Of a stretch of DNA of 64,000 nucleotides, positions 17,898-26,766 are shown in pieces. How positions within the stretch are numbered: position 1 is the stretch's first letter; every line of letters starts with the position of its first letter. Under the pieces are notes generated by a model. It worked only from the letters and a program-made list of their open reading frames with translations. It was not told the DNA's origin and made no database searches. A program made the position numbers and the translations under genes. The stretch comes from Methanococcoides orientis (lineage in GTDB: Archaea > Halobacteriota > Methanosarcinia > Methanosarcinales > Methanosarcinaceae): positions 496,001 through 560,000 of the forward strand of contig NZ_CP073710.1 in assembly GCF_021184045.1 (NCBI RefSeq). The letters are read 5' to 3'.

Positions 17898-19544
17898 TTA
17901 AATTTCTTCCTTTAACGGTTTCATCCATCTCTTTAGTAGGTGGTATTCCTTTGGCTCGAAGATATTCGAATCAATATTGAAGATCAATCTGGAATCTGAT
18001 ACCATTATGCTGTCATTGGTTTGCTCAATGAACTTAACCACAGACTTAAAATCATTCTCAAGGATAAGGTATTCCAGTCCATCAACTAGTATAATCCCCT
18101 CCTGTGCTTTTTTCATGAAATTTTCAATCGTTGGGTGAAGTTTGAATATCTCGGAAGGGGCAATGGATGGGGATTCTGAACTTTTGTTTTTTGTAAGCCA
18201 GACGATCGGTGTTTTTTGGATATTATATTTTTCCCTGATCTTTGCAGGATTTTCCCTGGTGATACAAAGACCCGGATTGCCTTGTTTTACCATCTTTGAA
18301 AAGATCTCATATGTGCCCATGTTGTCATCTTCATGCTGTATATATGTATATCCTGATTCAAGTTTGGGCAGGTCACTTATATCACCGCTTTCTTCAAGTG
18401 AAGGTTTTTCCAGCGAAGGATCGATCAAAAGACCTCGTAATTCTGATATGTTCTGGAGGTTGATGATCAATTCTTTTTCATCATCATTTTTTTTGATAAG
18501 AGATGTAGAGACATTAAGGTCAATAGAATCTCCATTTTTCTTTAGAAATCCTATTATCATATCTTTTTTATCAGTAAACTCGATATTCTGGTTATCAAGA
18601 ACAAGTTTTGACATTGGTGTATGAAGCATGTCGTTAATTTCAAAACCCAAAAGTTCAGCTACACTTTCATTAGCTTTTAGGATCTTGTTTTCTTCATTAA
18701 TTACAATTGTAGCAATAGGTGACATCTTAATAAGCAGATCTAAATGCTCATTCGCTTTTTTAAGATTATTTTCTACATTTTTCTGTAATGTTATATCTTC
18801 ACCTGAACAAAGGATTCCATAAGTCTTCCCATTTTTATCCTTTAACTTTATGGCACTCCATGAAAGTATTTTTTCGTTCCCTTTTCTCGTCATTATAGTT
18901 TTTTCAGGAATGTCGCCTACATCTCTGCTAGAATCCTTCACAAGATTGTTAAAGCGTTCTTTTGATTCAGTTCGGTACTCTTCAGGAATAAAATTGTTGT
19001 ACCAGTTAAGGCCAATTATTTCTTCTCTGGTGCATTCAAGCACATGGGTACCCTTATTATTAATTTCGATGATGTTTTGATCATTATCAAGCACAAGTAT
19101 TAGAACACCTGCTATGTTGAGGTACTTCTGTGCTGTGTCCCTTTCTTCAAGTAACAGGTCGTGCTGGTGCTTTAACTTTAGCAAGGACCTTATCCTGCTT
19201 TTAAGTTCAAGTATGTTAATGGGTTTGGTGAGAAATTCATCTGCACCTGCTTCAATGCCCTTTATTCTATCCTCTTTTTCAGATAGGGCTGTAACAAGGA
19301 TTATGGGGATAAATTTTGTTTCTTCGTCGGTTTTGAGCAACTTACAGGTTTGGAAACCATCCATGATCGGCATAAGGATATCGAGGAGTATGATGTCAGG
19401 CTGGAATTGCTTGACCTGTTCTAATGCTTCTTTACCACTAGTAGCCATAGCAATCTCGTAGTCACTTGAAAGATAAGCTTCCATCACTTCAAGATTTGTA
19501 CTCTCATCATCGACGACCAGTATTTTAGGCAAATCGTTTGTCAA
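17898..19544 (-). CDS. response regulator with two PAS domains and DUF835
   Basis: 548 residues. A receiver domain comes first (phospho-acceptor Asp55 in IILLDILMP, acidic Asp12/13, Thr85, Lys107), then PAS at about 137-260 and 270-385, then a C-terminal DUF835 domain from about residue 418 that resembles a degenerate KaiC-like fold (FMKKAQEGIILVDGLEYLI). No kinase domain is present, so it receives rather than sends phosphate. Start is TTG, decided by AAAGGTGAG 7 bases upstream. It heads a three-gene cluster with the CheF-like and KaiC-like genes. Confidence 0.85.
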   Translation of the reverse strand: MTNDLPKILVVDDESTNLEVMEAYLSSDYEIAMATSGKEALEQVKQFQPDIILLDILMPIMDGFQTCKLLKTDEETKFIPIILVTALSEKEDRIKGIEAGADEFLTKPINILELKSRIRSLLKLKHQHDLLLEERDTAQKYLNIAGVLILVLDNDQNIIEINNKGTHVLECTREEIIGLNWYNNFIPEEYRTESKERFNNLVKDSSRDVGDIPEKTIMTRKGNEKILSWSAIKLKDKNGKTYGILCSGEDITLQKNVENNLKKANEHLDLLIKMSPIATIVINEENKILKANESVAELLGFEINDMLHTPMSKLVLDNQNIEFTDKKDMIIGFLKKNGDSIDLNVSTSLIKKNDDEKELIINLQNISELRGLLIDPSLEKPSLEESGDISDLPKLESGYTYIQHEDDNMGTYEIFSKMVKQGNPGLCITRENPAKIREKYNIQKTPIVWLTKNKSSESPSIAPSEIFKLHPTIENFMKKAQEGIILVDGLEYLILENDFKSVVKFIEQTNDSIMVSDSRLIFNIDSNIFEPKEYHLLKRWMKPLKEEI

Positions 19545-19933
19545 TTTATGCTCACCTTTAATTAATTGTAGCGAGTCTCAATCGCTATGTAGCATTTCCT
19601 GCCAAAAAATGTGTTAAATGTGCTATATAAAATATGGTTTCTTTTAATAAATATGTTACCATCATTATTATCATAATAGTTCTCCAGACTGGTAACCGTT
19701 AGCAGCTACAGATTTCCATTTTCTCTTTTGTAAAGCTAATACTATCAAGCGGAGATACTAAATAATAGTTGCTCATTTCTTAAAAGTAAGGGATGGAGGG
19801 ACATATTGCAATTTGTATCGATCACTTGTAATCCAGGTGTGGTCCAAGTCCATGGATAATGCAATAACCGACCGACATAATCATTATAATCTATTAGGGA
19901 ATTTATTATATTAATAATTAAATTGAGGGAAGC
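19545..19933. other. divergent intergenic region, no gene seen
   Basis: 389 AT-rich bases between the divergent response-regulator and NYN genes. It contains TATA-like stretches and an ATTATTATCATAATA element (about 19665-19680) similar to the palindrome before the pilus-motor genes. No convincing coding frame or RNA structure is visible. Confidence 0.5.
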
Positions 19934-20476
19934 ATGCAGAACGTTAAAACTGGATTTGGTTCCATTGTCAAATATCTTAGTACAAAAAAGGAAACCGACA
20001 GGAGGCGTATAGGACTCCTTGTAGATGGGCCTAATGTACTACGTAAGGAATTTAATGTAAATCTTGAAGAAATACGCGATGTATTAAAAGAATATGGCAA
20101 TGTCAAGATCGGCAGGGTATTCCTGAACCAATATGCCTCGGACAAACTTGTAGAGGCAATAGAGAACAATGGGTTCGAACCTATCATATGTTCCAGTGAT
20201 GTTGATGTACGTCTTGCAGTAGAAGGAATGGAACTTGTTTACAACCCTACAATTGATACTATTGCACTGGTAACAAGGGATGCTGATTTCAAACCACTTC
20301 TAAGTAAGGCCAATGAACATGGGAAAGAGACCATTATCTTTGGTGTTGAACCCGGATTCTCAACAGCTTTACGAAATTCATCCGATTATGTTGTAATACT
20401 TAATAACAACCAGATGAACTATTATGATGAGGAAGATGCTGAAAATATAAAGCAAAAAAGATTCACCTCAACTTAA
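19934..20476 (+). CDS. NYN-domain protein (TIGR00288 family), putative RNase
   Basis: 180-residue protein of the NYN (PIN-like) nuclease superfamily, with the acidic residues expected to bind a metal: LLVDGPNVLRKE (residues 28-39), SSDVDVRLAVEGM and VTRDADFKPLL. Members are thought to process RNA, but the target of this archaeal family is unknown. GAGGGA lies just upstream of the ATG. It is a single-gene unit followed by a good terminator. Confidence 0.82.
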   Translation: MQNVKTGFGSIVKYLSTKKETDRRRIGLLVDGPNVLRKEFNVNLEEIRDVLKEYGNVKIGRVFLNQYASDKLVEAIENNGFEPIICSSDVDVRLAVEGMELVYNPTIDTIALVTRDADFKPLLSKANEHGKETIIFGVEPGFSTALRNSSDYVVILNNNQMNYYDEEDAENIKQKRFTST

Positions 20477-20507
20477 AGTTCCATAAAAACCTATTAGAAT
20501 GGATGTT

Positions 20508-20538
20508 CTGCATGCAAATAATCTTACATGCAGTTTTT
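20508..20538 (+). terminator. hairpin and T-tract after NYN gene
   Basis: Stem CTGCATG/CATGCAG (7 bp) with a 12-base loop, followed by TTTTT and a second T7 run a few bases on. Confidence 0.65.
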
Positions 20539-20586
20539 GATATTTTTTTAAACTTCGATCTCGATTCTGAAAAATATTGAACTCAT

Positions 20587-21765
20587 TCATCCCTGATGGG
20601 ATTGTACAGTTTGAATAAGGGTTTCCAGCCTTTCACGAGATAATCCTTTTTTAACCTCTGTACAGTTCTTTACTTTAAGAATAAGATCGCAGAGCTCATC
20701 ATTTTCTAAGTTATATCCAAGATCTTCGACTATTCCTTTTAGTGCTTTTTTCCCGGTGTGTTTGCCTACTATGAGGTTGCGCTTTCCGCCTACCATTTCA
20801 GGACTAAAAAGTTCATAGGTTCGCGGTTCTTCCAGAATGGCCATTACATGAATTCCGGATTCATGTGTAAAAGCATGCTTGCCAACTACGGACTTATTTA
20901 CAGCAATTGGTAATCCGGAATATTCCTGAAGCTTATTTGAGATCCCTGTAAGTTTCGTAGTATCATATCTTTCAATACCATGTTGTACCCTTAATGCAAC
21001 AAGCAACTCTTCAAGGGATGCATTGCCTGCTCGTTCGCCAATACCATTGACCGTTGTATGCAATTGTTTTGCACCGGCCTCTGCAGCTACAAGAGTATTT
21101 GCAGTTGCCATTCCCAGATCATCGTGGCAGTGGATGCAAATAGGGGTATTAACCACTTTATTTATCTCAGACACAAGATAATGGGTTGTTGCAGGGCTTA
21201 AAATGCCAATAGTATCTGCGATACTGACATAATCGACCTTATATTCTTCAGCTGCAATGAACGCTTTTTTGAGAGTTTCCACATCGGTCCTGGTGCCATC
21301 CTCTGCTGCAAACCTGACCTTAAGGCCATGGTCTTTTGCATGCTCAATGCTGCTCATTGCACAGCTGAATACGTCTGCGCAACTTTTGTGATACTTGAAC
21401 TTTAAATGAAGGTCAGACATCGCAATAAAGATGCTTACTATATCAACATCGCAATCTATCGCTGCGTCAACATCACTTATCACAGAGCGTGCAAGACAGC
21501 AAATATTTGAGTTTAACCCCATATTGCTGATCTCTTTGACGATCTCTTTCTCAGAACTGGAGACAACAGGAAATCCAGCTTCGATAACCTCGACGCCTAT
21601 GGCATCAAGTTCCATTGCGAGATCGATCTTTTCTTCCTTTGTGAAAGCTACGCCTGGGGTTTGTTCACCGTCCCTCAATGTTACATCGCATATCTCGATG
21701 TCAAGAGGTTTCGTATCGATGAAGTTCATAAGTTCATTTTTGGAATAATAATCAGTGTTTGACAT
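20587..21765 (-). CDS. aksA: homocitrate synthase family protein (AksA-type)
   Basis: Condenses 2-oxo acids with acetyl-CoA; in methanogens AksA makes homocitrate and longer homologues for the 2-oxosuberate part of coenzyme B. The 392-residue protein has the DRE-TIM signature DVTLRDGEQTPGV and metal site HCHDDLGMATAN. Length is that of AksA/NifV; LeuA-type proteins carry a longer C-terminal regulatory domain, which is missing here. Start at MSNTDYY follows GTGGGAATC; a frame reaching 21834 has an unconserved leader. Isopropylmalate or citramalate synthase activity cannot be excluded by eye. Confidence 0.82.
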   Translation of the reverse strand: MSNTDYYSKNELMNFIDTKPLDIEICDVTLRDGEQTPGVAFTKEEKIDLAMELDAIGVEVIEAGFPVVSSSEKEIVKEISNMGLNSNICCLARSVISDVDAAIDCDVDIVSIFIAMSDLHLKFKYHKSCADVFSCAMSSIEHAKDHGLKVRFAAEDGTRTDVETLKKAFIAAEEYKVDYVSIADTIGILSPATTHYLVSEINKVVNTPICIHCHDDLGMATANTLVAAEAGAKQLHTTVNGIGERAGNASLEELLVALRVQHGIERYDTTKLTGISNKLQEYSGLPIAVNKSVVGKHAFTHESGIHVMAILEEPRTYELFSPEMVGGKRNLIVGKHTGKKALKGIVEDLGYNLENDELCDLILKVKNCTEVKKGLSRERLETLIQTVQSHQG

Positions 21766-21834
21766 AGTATTGATTCCCACTCGTTGTTTGAGAAAGCAAT
21801 ATATAAATATGTAGGTTTTGAACCTACTTTTCAA

Positions 21835-22671
21835 TTATCTGAGCTTGCTCTCTACTCTCTCATAAAAACCGCTTGCGGATGTTTCTACAAATCTTGCGGG
21901 GAAATTGGACATTGTAAGGGTAACAACATCGTTCTCCTGTATATTATGGGTGTACTGCCCGTCAACTACAAGGGCTGCTTCCTTTTCCGGAATGATCATC
22001 TCGACCTTGATAAGGCTCTCTGCAGGAACTACCCATGGTCTTGAAGATAACTTGAAAGGTGCAAGGGGTACAATTAGCGTTGCATTGACATTTGGATCGA
22101 TGATAGGTCCGCCAGCACTCATTGCATATGCAGTAGATCCCGTCGGGGTCGCAATCACAACGCCGTCGGCACGTATGTCCTCCACTTTCCGGTCATCGAT
22201 AGTTATCCTGAATGTAAGTATCTTTGCAGGTCTTGCTGTTGTGAGCACAACTTCATTGGTTGCAGGTGGTATCTTTTCCCCGTTGAGATTGACGGAAAGG
22301 CGGGAACGCTCACTGTACTTGAAACCTTTCAGAACTTTTTCAATGGTCTCAATTGCCTCTGATGGATTTACATCCACAAGAAATCCAAGTGTTCCCATGT
22401 TTATACCTAATATTGGAAGCGGGTCCTCCATGCGGGCAATATTGCGAAGTACTGTGCCGTCTCCCCCTACGGAAATTAGAAGTTCGACGTCCTTTTCCCT
22501 CATCTTTTCCACTGGTGTGATCTCCACATCATGTAGGTTCAGGGGTTCGGCAGTTTTAGGAGTTATGGCGATCTCAACTTTCGAATTGAAGTGTTCTACG
22601 ATATTCCTTACCATCTCAAGTGCATCTTCATGGTCACACCGCGATACTATCCCGATCTTTTTGATGATCAT
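21835..22671 (-). CDS. nadK: NAD kinase
   Basis: Phosphorylates NAD to NADP. 278 residues with the hallmark GGDGT (SVGGDGTVLRN), GINMGTLGFL, and TPTGSTAYAMSAGGP motifs. Its ATG lies one base after the stop of the suhB-like gene, so the two are translationally coupled. In Methanocaldococcus the same two activities occur as one fused protein (MJ0917), which supports a joint role in NAD/NADP balance. Confidence 0.95.
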   Translation of the reverse strand: MIIKKIGIVSRCDHEDALEMVRNIVEHFNSKVEIAITPKTAEPLNLHDVEITPVEKMREKDVELLISVGGDGTVLRNIARMEDPLPILGINMGTLGFLVDVNPSEAIETIEKVLKGFKYSERSRLSVNLNGEKIPPATNEVVLTTARPAKILTFRITIDDRKVEDIRADGVVIATPTGSTAYAMSAGGPIIDPNVNATLIVPLAPFKLSSRPWVVPAESLIKVEMIIPEKEAALVVDGQYTHNIQENDVVTLTMSNFPARFVETSASGFYERVESKLR

Positions 22672-22672
22672 T

Positions 22673-23476
22673 TTAGTGCCTCTCTATAAGGTTCAATATA
22701 TCAGAATGTGCATATCCGTTCGAAGCTACCATATAAAGTGGATTTATAACACTTCCTTTGAGCTTAAGCGGGGAGCCTTTTCCATCGGTAACCTTGCCTC
22801 CGGCTTCCTCTATTACCAACTTTCCGGCAGCAACATCCACAAGACGCAGGGAACCGCGAACATCAACGAATGCATCAAGCCGCCCGGATGCTACATAACA
22901 TAGCTCCAAAGCCACGCTTCCGAGTATTCTTATCCTGCGAACGCTCTTGCAAAGATCCACTGTCCTTTCTACATTCTTGCGATATCCATAGAGGCTTATG
23001 CAGAATGTGTTCAGGGCATGATTTCTGGAAGGTGCGATCCTTTGACCATTAAAATATGCTCCCTTTCCCAACCCTGCATGGAAAACATCCCCATTTGCAA
23101 GGTTCTTCACATATCCAAAATAAACAGAAGTATGGTCCGGATTACCAATTGCAATTGAAATGCTGTAGACAGGAATGCCATTGGCAACATTGTATGTGCC
23201 ATCAAGCGGGTCCAGAATAATGGAAAATTCGGGATCTTCACCCAGCTTTATCTCTCCGAATTCCTCACTTAAGATCCTCATTGAACGACCATTTTCCCGG
23301 AGGACCTCAAGTATTGCTTTCTCTGATACGTCATCAATCAGTTTGGTATCGGTCCCATCAGCACCGACATAGACTGTTTCGAAAGCTTCAGATGTATCGA
23401 CAAGATTGGAAATTGCATTTCCTGCGGCATCTGATAAGAGATCACACAATTCCAGCGCCTGTGGAAAAGTTATCAT
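22673..23476 (-). CDS. suhB: inositol monophosphatase/fructose-bisphosphatase family (possible NADP phosphatase)
   Basis: 267-residue Mg-dependent phosphatase with the family motifs EEFGE, DPLDGTYNVANG and a late VDVAAGKLVIEEAGG. Archaeal members hydrolyse inositol-1-phosphate and fructose-1,6-bisphosphate; coupling to nadK suggests NADP phosphatase activity as in the fused MJ0917 protein. No clear Shine-Dalgarno precedes the ATG, so the message may be leaderless. The substrate in vivo is not decided by sequence. Confidence 0.9.
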   Translation of the reverse strand: MITFPQALELCDLLSDAAGNAISNLVDTSEAFETVYVGADGTDTKLIDDVSEKAILEVLRENGRSMRILSEEFGEIKLGEDPEFSIILDPLDGTYNVANGIPVYSISIAIGNPDHTSVYFGYVKNLANGDVFHAGLGKGAYFNGQRIAPSRNHALNTFCISLYGYRKNVERTVDLCKSVRRIRILGSVALELCYVASGRLDAFVDVRGSLRLVDVAAGKLVIEEAGGKVTDGKGSPLKLKGSVINPLYMVASNGYAHSDILNLIERH

Positions 23477-23500
23477 ATTGATAAAAAAATGATGGGCAGA

Positions 23501-24508
23501 TTAGATGCCCATTTTACTATTCGTTTCAGCAATGGACTTCTGTCCCTCGCTCTCAAGCTCCATCATTGCGCGGATGGCATCCACATTCTCAGGAATGACA
23601 TCTGATTCCTGGTGGATCGCCTGGAAGAAGTAAAGTTCTCCTTCATACATTGTGATGGATTCATCCCATATGCAGTTCTCCCACATGTCACCTCTTGGCC
23701 TTCCAAGGTCCTTTGCGAGTTCCATGATCTCGGCGGTGGATGTGATTCCCTGTCCAACGAACCTGACACGGCTCTGCTCTGCAAGGATATTCTTGACATC
23801 TTCTGCAGTACATTCCTTCTCAAGCTCAAGGTTGATGGTATGCATGTGCATTAATGTTGTAGGAAGCTTGACTGCTGTTGTTGCAACGTCAATGCCGGGT
23901 ATAACGGTCTTTACATCAGGGCCGTGGTGTGAGGGCAATGTGATAGGATTCGGGACGATAGCATTGATAGGGCCGTGTTTGATATCATTAGGGTCAGCAG
24001 ATCTTCTCATAAGTGTTACACGTGCCTTCTTTACCCCAAACTCCTTATCGAGTGGTGAAAGAACGCGGCAAAGTCCGGTTGTGTTACAGGAAACGACTCT
24101 TACGAAGTCCTTGCCAAGAGCCTCTTCGTAGTTGGTCTCAGCGTTGAAGGAGCAACCTGCAAGGTCATGTGCTTCGCCACCCTGCCAGATAGCCTTGGTG
24201 CCTGCCTTCTCGTAAAGTTCCTTGTTAGTAGCACCAATTTTACCTGGTGTACAGTCAACCACAACATCGGCTGCTTCGATCATTTCCTCAACGGTACCTG
24301 CAACATCGATGCCTTCCTTTTCCATTGCTTCTACCCTGTCCGCAAGAGTGTAGACAGGATATCCTTTCTCCTGTGCAATTACAGTCTCGAAGTTAGGGCG
24401 AGTCTTTGCAATACCGATGATCTCCATATCATCCTGAAGCATTACAGCATCTGCCACTCTCTTACCAATGGTTCCGTATCCGTTTATTGCAACTTTAGCT
24501 TTAGTCAT
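23501..24508 (-). CDS. gap: archaeal (type II) glyceraldehyde-3-phosphate dehydrogenase
   Basis: Phosphorylating GAPDH of the archaeal class, 335 residues, mainly gluconeogenic in methanogens. N-terminal Rossmann motif NGYGTIGKRVADAV; catalytic Cys141 in VVSCNTTGLCR, with DLAGCS and HGPINAIVPNP conserved. GGAAGGTAC precedes the start by 5 bases. It is 24 bases upstream of suhB, so gap-suhB-nadK-aksA may be one minus-strand operon. Confidence 0.95.
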   Translation of the reverse strand: MTKAKVAINGYGTIGKRVADAVMLQDDMEIIGIAKTRPNFETVIAQEKGYPVYTLADRVEAMEKEGIDVAGTVEEMIEAADVVVDCTPGKIGATNKELYEKAGTKAIWQGGEAHDLAGCSFNAETNYEEALGKDFVRVVSCNTTGLCRVLSPLDKEFGVKKARVTLMRRSADPNDIKHGPINAIVPNPITLPSHHGPDVKTVIPGIDVATTAVKLPTTLMHMHTINLELEKECTAEDVKNILAEQSRVRFVGQGITSTAEIMELAKDLGRPRGDMWENCIWDESITMYEGELYFFQAIHQESDVIPENVDAIRAMMELESEGQKSIAETNSKMGI

Positions 24509-24647
24509 TTAATGTACCTTCCATTACGAATTTGACACATTTCAGTATAAGTATACAGTATGAACGTCAGTCTGGCACCAGAGCATATGTTACCACAGTA
24601 AAAAAGTGTCTGAGGTTACTGATATATCTCCTGTTGCTCCTGTTAAT

Positions 24648-24836
24648 TCAATTTCCAATAATTATAGTTTCCCCTTTTGAAAAATCGACCTCTTTTATTG
24701 AACCAAAGATGATCGTCTTTTCCCCGAATATTCCGGTAAGTTCTATGGAATCCCCATCAACCACCATTTTAGTGACTGATTCCATAACCAATTCCCTTTC
24801 ATCACCGTTGATAACTATTGCATTCAGTTCGCACAT
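24648..24836 (-). CDS. CooT-like small nickel-binding protein
   Basis: 62-residue protein starting MCELNAIV, with ELVMESV, a glycine turn and a C-terminal IKEVDFSKGETIII. This is the pattern of CooT-family proteins, small dimers in which the N-terminal Met-Cys binds nickel for CO dehydrogenase maturation. AGGTGT lies 4 bases before the ATG. Nickel binding is inferred; no CODH genes are in the window, though methanogens need nickel for several enzymes. Confidence 0.7.
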   Translation of the reverse strand: MCELNAIVINGDERELVMESVTKMVVDGDSIELTGIFGEKTIIFGSIKEVDFSKGETIIIGN

Positions 24837-24974
24837 ATTTACACCTGTTATTGGTATTATTGTGATGGTATGTCAGACCATCGGTGAAAGTATTTTGAAC
24901 TTATTCACATGCTTTAGATTACGCATTGATATGTTCTAATAATAGATAACTACTTTCACACAATCTTCCTGATC

Positions 24975-25850
24975 TCATCTCACGAGCTTTGCTACGGAAT
25001 ATCCCATCTCAAGGCCCATGTCTTCTGCTACCGCTTCGCATTTGGTACGAAGCAGATATGCAATTGCTTCAAAATTCCTTTCGGACATGGTTTCGTAGTT
25101 AGCCATTCCTTTGCTTATTATCAGGCTGGCATTCTCCAGGGCATCGATGAACTCAGGGGGTGCTTCCTCAAAGCAGACACCTACTGCATTTGATCCTGTG
25201 GTCAGCACTCGATCAACTTTCTTGTCCAGCTCCAGCTCCCGTACATTCTCCATTGTGACGTCAGTAAGCATGGGGGCGCCGCGTACTACGAGTGTGATCT
25301 TGCCACCAACTTTCCTGATGATGTCAAAAACAAGGGTGTCAAGGATAATCTCTCCGCAGTTGTCAACCACATATACAACATCATCAAGCATTTTGAACAT
25401 CTCGGAGGTATCGTCCACATCAAGCCCTTTCCGGAATATTTCCGCAAAGGTCTCATCAAAAACGTCTTCTCCAACGTCAAATCCCATGATGCCGAAATCG
25501 AAGAAATTTCCAATAACAGATGCTAGTACTGCCCTTCTGAACATTTCCTCGTCTGTCGGATCGCCAGCATAAACCAGGGAATGTGCATATGGATACACTT
25601 TTTGTGCGATCCGGTTGCTTAATTGCCTGAGCTCAAAATATGGGTCCTCATCATTGAGCATTTCGTAAGCCTTCCTGTGGATGGCTGTTGATACTACTCC
25701 GGCAGCTACTCCTGGTTTGTAGGTCTCTTTGAGCACATCGATCCCTGCAAGCATGGTCTTGTGTATAAGCTCGGTGTCATTGGTTGAAAGCTGTGCTTCA
25801 TAGTGCACTCTTGAAAGAAGGCAATACGTACATCTTGCATCCATTTTCAT
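24975..25850 (-). CDS. DUF89 (ARMT1-like) damage-control phosphatase family protein
   Basis: 291-residue archaeal DUF89 protein. The N-terminus MDARCTYCLLSRVHYE carries the CxxC of this family; the metal/phosphate site is indicated by VVDNCGEIILDTL, followed by SNAVGV and the late ISKGMANYETMSE. Relatives are metal-dependent phosphatases acting on damaged phospho-metabolites; the archaeal substrate is unknown. Start at 25850 (MKMDAR) follows AGGG; the extension to 25925 is unlikely. Confidence 0.8.
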   Translation of the reverse strand: MKMDARCTYCLLSRVHYEAQLSTNDTELIHKTMLAGIDVLKETYKPGVAAGVVSTAIHRKAYEMLNDEDPYFELRQLSNRIAQKVYPYAHSLVYAGDPTDEEMFRRAVLASVIGNFFDFGIMGFDVGEDVFDETFAEIFRKGLDVDDTSEMFKMLDDVVYVVDNCGEIILDTLVFDIIRKVGGKITLVVRGAPMLTDVTMENVRELELDKKVDRVLTTGSNAVGVCFEEAPPEFIDALENASLIISKGMANYETMSERNFEAIAYLLRTKCEAVAEDMGLEMGYSVAKLVR

Positions 25851-26189
25851 TATTTTAGCCCTTTTAGTTGTAATAATAAGTAATATCGATCTTTCAGGTG
25901 GATGTATCAAATAGGCGTCATACACATAAGTTTAACTCAAAGTATTCTTGTGTGCCCTGACGCGAGCTTGAACGAAGCGGAAAGGACCTTCCGGCAAAAA
26001 TTAAACTTAATGAAAACGCTCAAAATCATGGTGAAATATCCCTTAAAAGGAAAAATTTGTCTTAAAATCAAACATTTATTTCCGGTTTAGGTGTATATTA
26101 TATAAAGATATTGCCAACTCTTGTTTATATACCTACATAAGTGCAGAAAAAAAGAAAATATGGGGAAATGAACAAAATAAAGTACTCTT
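25851..26189. other. intergenic region with GC-richer patch
   Basis: 339 bases between the DUF89 gene and the HTH gene. Around 25948-25997 composition rises sharply in GC and holds a short hairpin (CGGAA/TTCCG at about 25978-25993). No convincing coding frame; a small RNA or scar of an insertion is possible. Confidence 0.3.
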
Positions 26190-26600
26190 TTAATCGAGAG
26201 ATTTCATAATAATCCTAACTTGTTTTAATGAATACTCCACTCCAAATTTCTCTTTGATAAGGTTGGCAACCTGGGTAGTTGTCCAGCTCTTTTGCACCCT
26301 CAGGTATATCCTCAGATCATTCTTCTGGTCTTCGCTTAATTTAGAAGGTCTGCCCCCGCCATGCCTGGGTAGTAATCCTGCATATCCATCCTTATTCCAC
26401 CTTTTTTGCCATACATATGCAACCTTTTTAGTAACGCCAACCTTGCTTGCAGCTTCCTCTACGGAGTCTCCCGTATATCTGTAACGGATAAAGTATAAAC
26501 GATCCAGTACTTTGATCAATGTCTCAATATATCGTATCCTTTTGTTAAGTTCCTGGTGAGTCAATTTTTTTTGAATAGGAATCATTTCTGTTTTTACCAT
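26190..26600 (-). CDS. IS630-type transposase N-terminal (HTH) half, DDE half missing
   Basis: 136 residues: an N-terminal HTH (SVEEAASKVGVTKKVAYVWQ), the linker HGGGRPSKLSEDQK and a winged helix (TTTQVANLIKEKFGVEYSLKQV), which is the usual first half of IS630-family transposases. The protein stops at MKSLD where the DDE nuclease would begin, and the following bases contain no DDE frame, so it is a remnant or a domesticated DNA-binding protein. Its ATG is about 25 bases from a TATA box on the minus strand, suggesting a leaderless message divergent from mtmC. Confidence 0.7.
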   Translation of the reverse strand: MVKTEMIPIQKKLTHQELNKRIRYIETLIKVLDRLYFIRYRYTGDSVEEAASKVGVTKKVAYVWQKRWNKDGYAGLLPRHGGGRPSKLSEDQKNDLRIYLRVQKSWTTTQVANLIKEKFGVEYSLKQVRIIMKSLD

Positions 26601-26617
26601 GTCTGTTGATATGGTTT

Positions 26618-26631
26618 TATAAGTATAAATA
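26618..26631 (+). promoter_or_regulatory. TATA box of the first mtmCB operon
   Basis: TATAAATA at 26624-26631 inside TTATAAGTATAAATAC. Expected transcription start about 25 bases downstream gives an untranslated leader of roughly 110 bases before mtmC. The same AT block reads TTATAAAA on the minus strand for the divergent HTH gene. Confidence 0.5.
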
Positions 26632-26766
26632 CATTGGTTTCAAATTAGAAAAGGTTAAATACGAGTATTCGCAAGGATTATTTGCAGTTGAACAGGACAA
26701 ACGACCTTTCGGGAAAACAAGACTTTCCGATCGGGCTGTAAGACTGCTATTAAAAAGGTGATGAAA

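Noticed and set aside
20165-20185. tRNA T-loop-like GGGTTCGAAC
   Set aside because: It lies inside the NYN gene and no acceptor or D arm can be formed around it.
20587-21765. 2-isopropylmalate synthase (LeuA)
   Set aside because: The protein is about 392 residues and lacks the C-terminal LeuA regulatory domain, which favours the AksA/homocitrate synthase group.
21905-22903. 332-codon plus-strand frame opposite nadK and suhB
   Set aside because: It is antisense to two genes with complete catalytic motifs and is rich in Ser/Arg as expected of a shadow frame.
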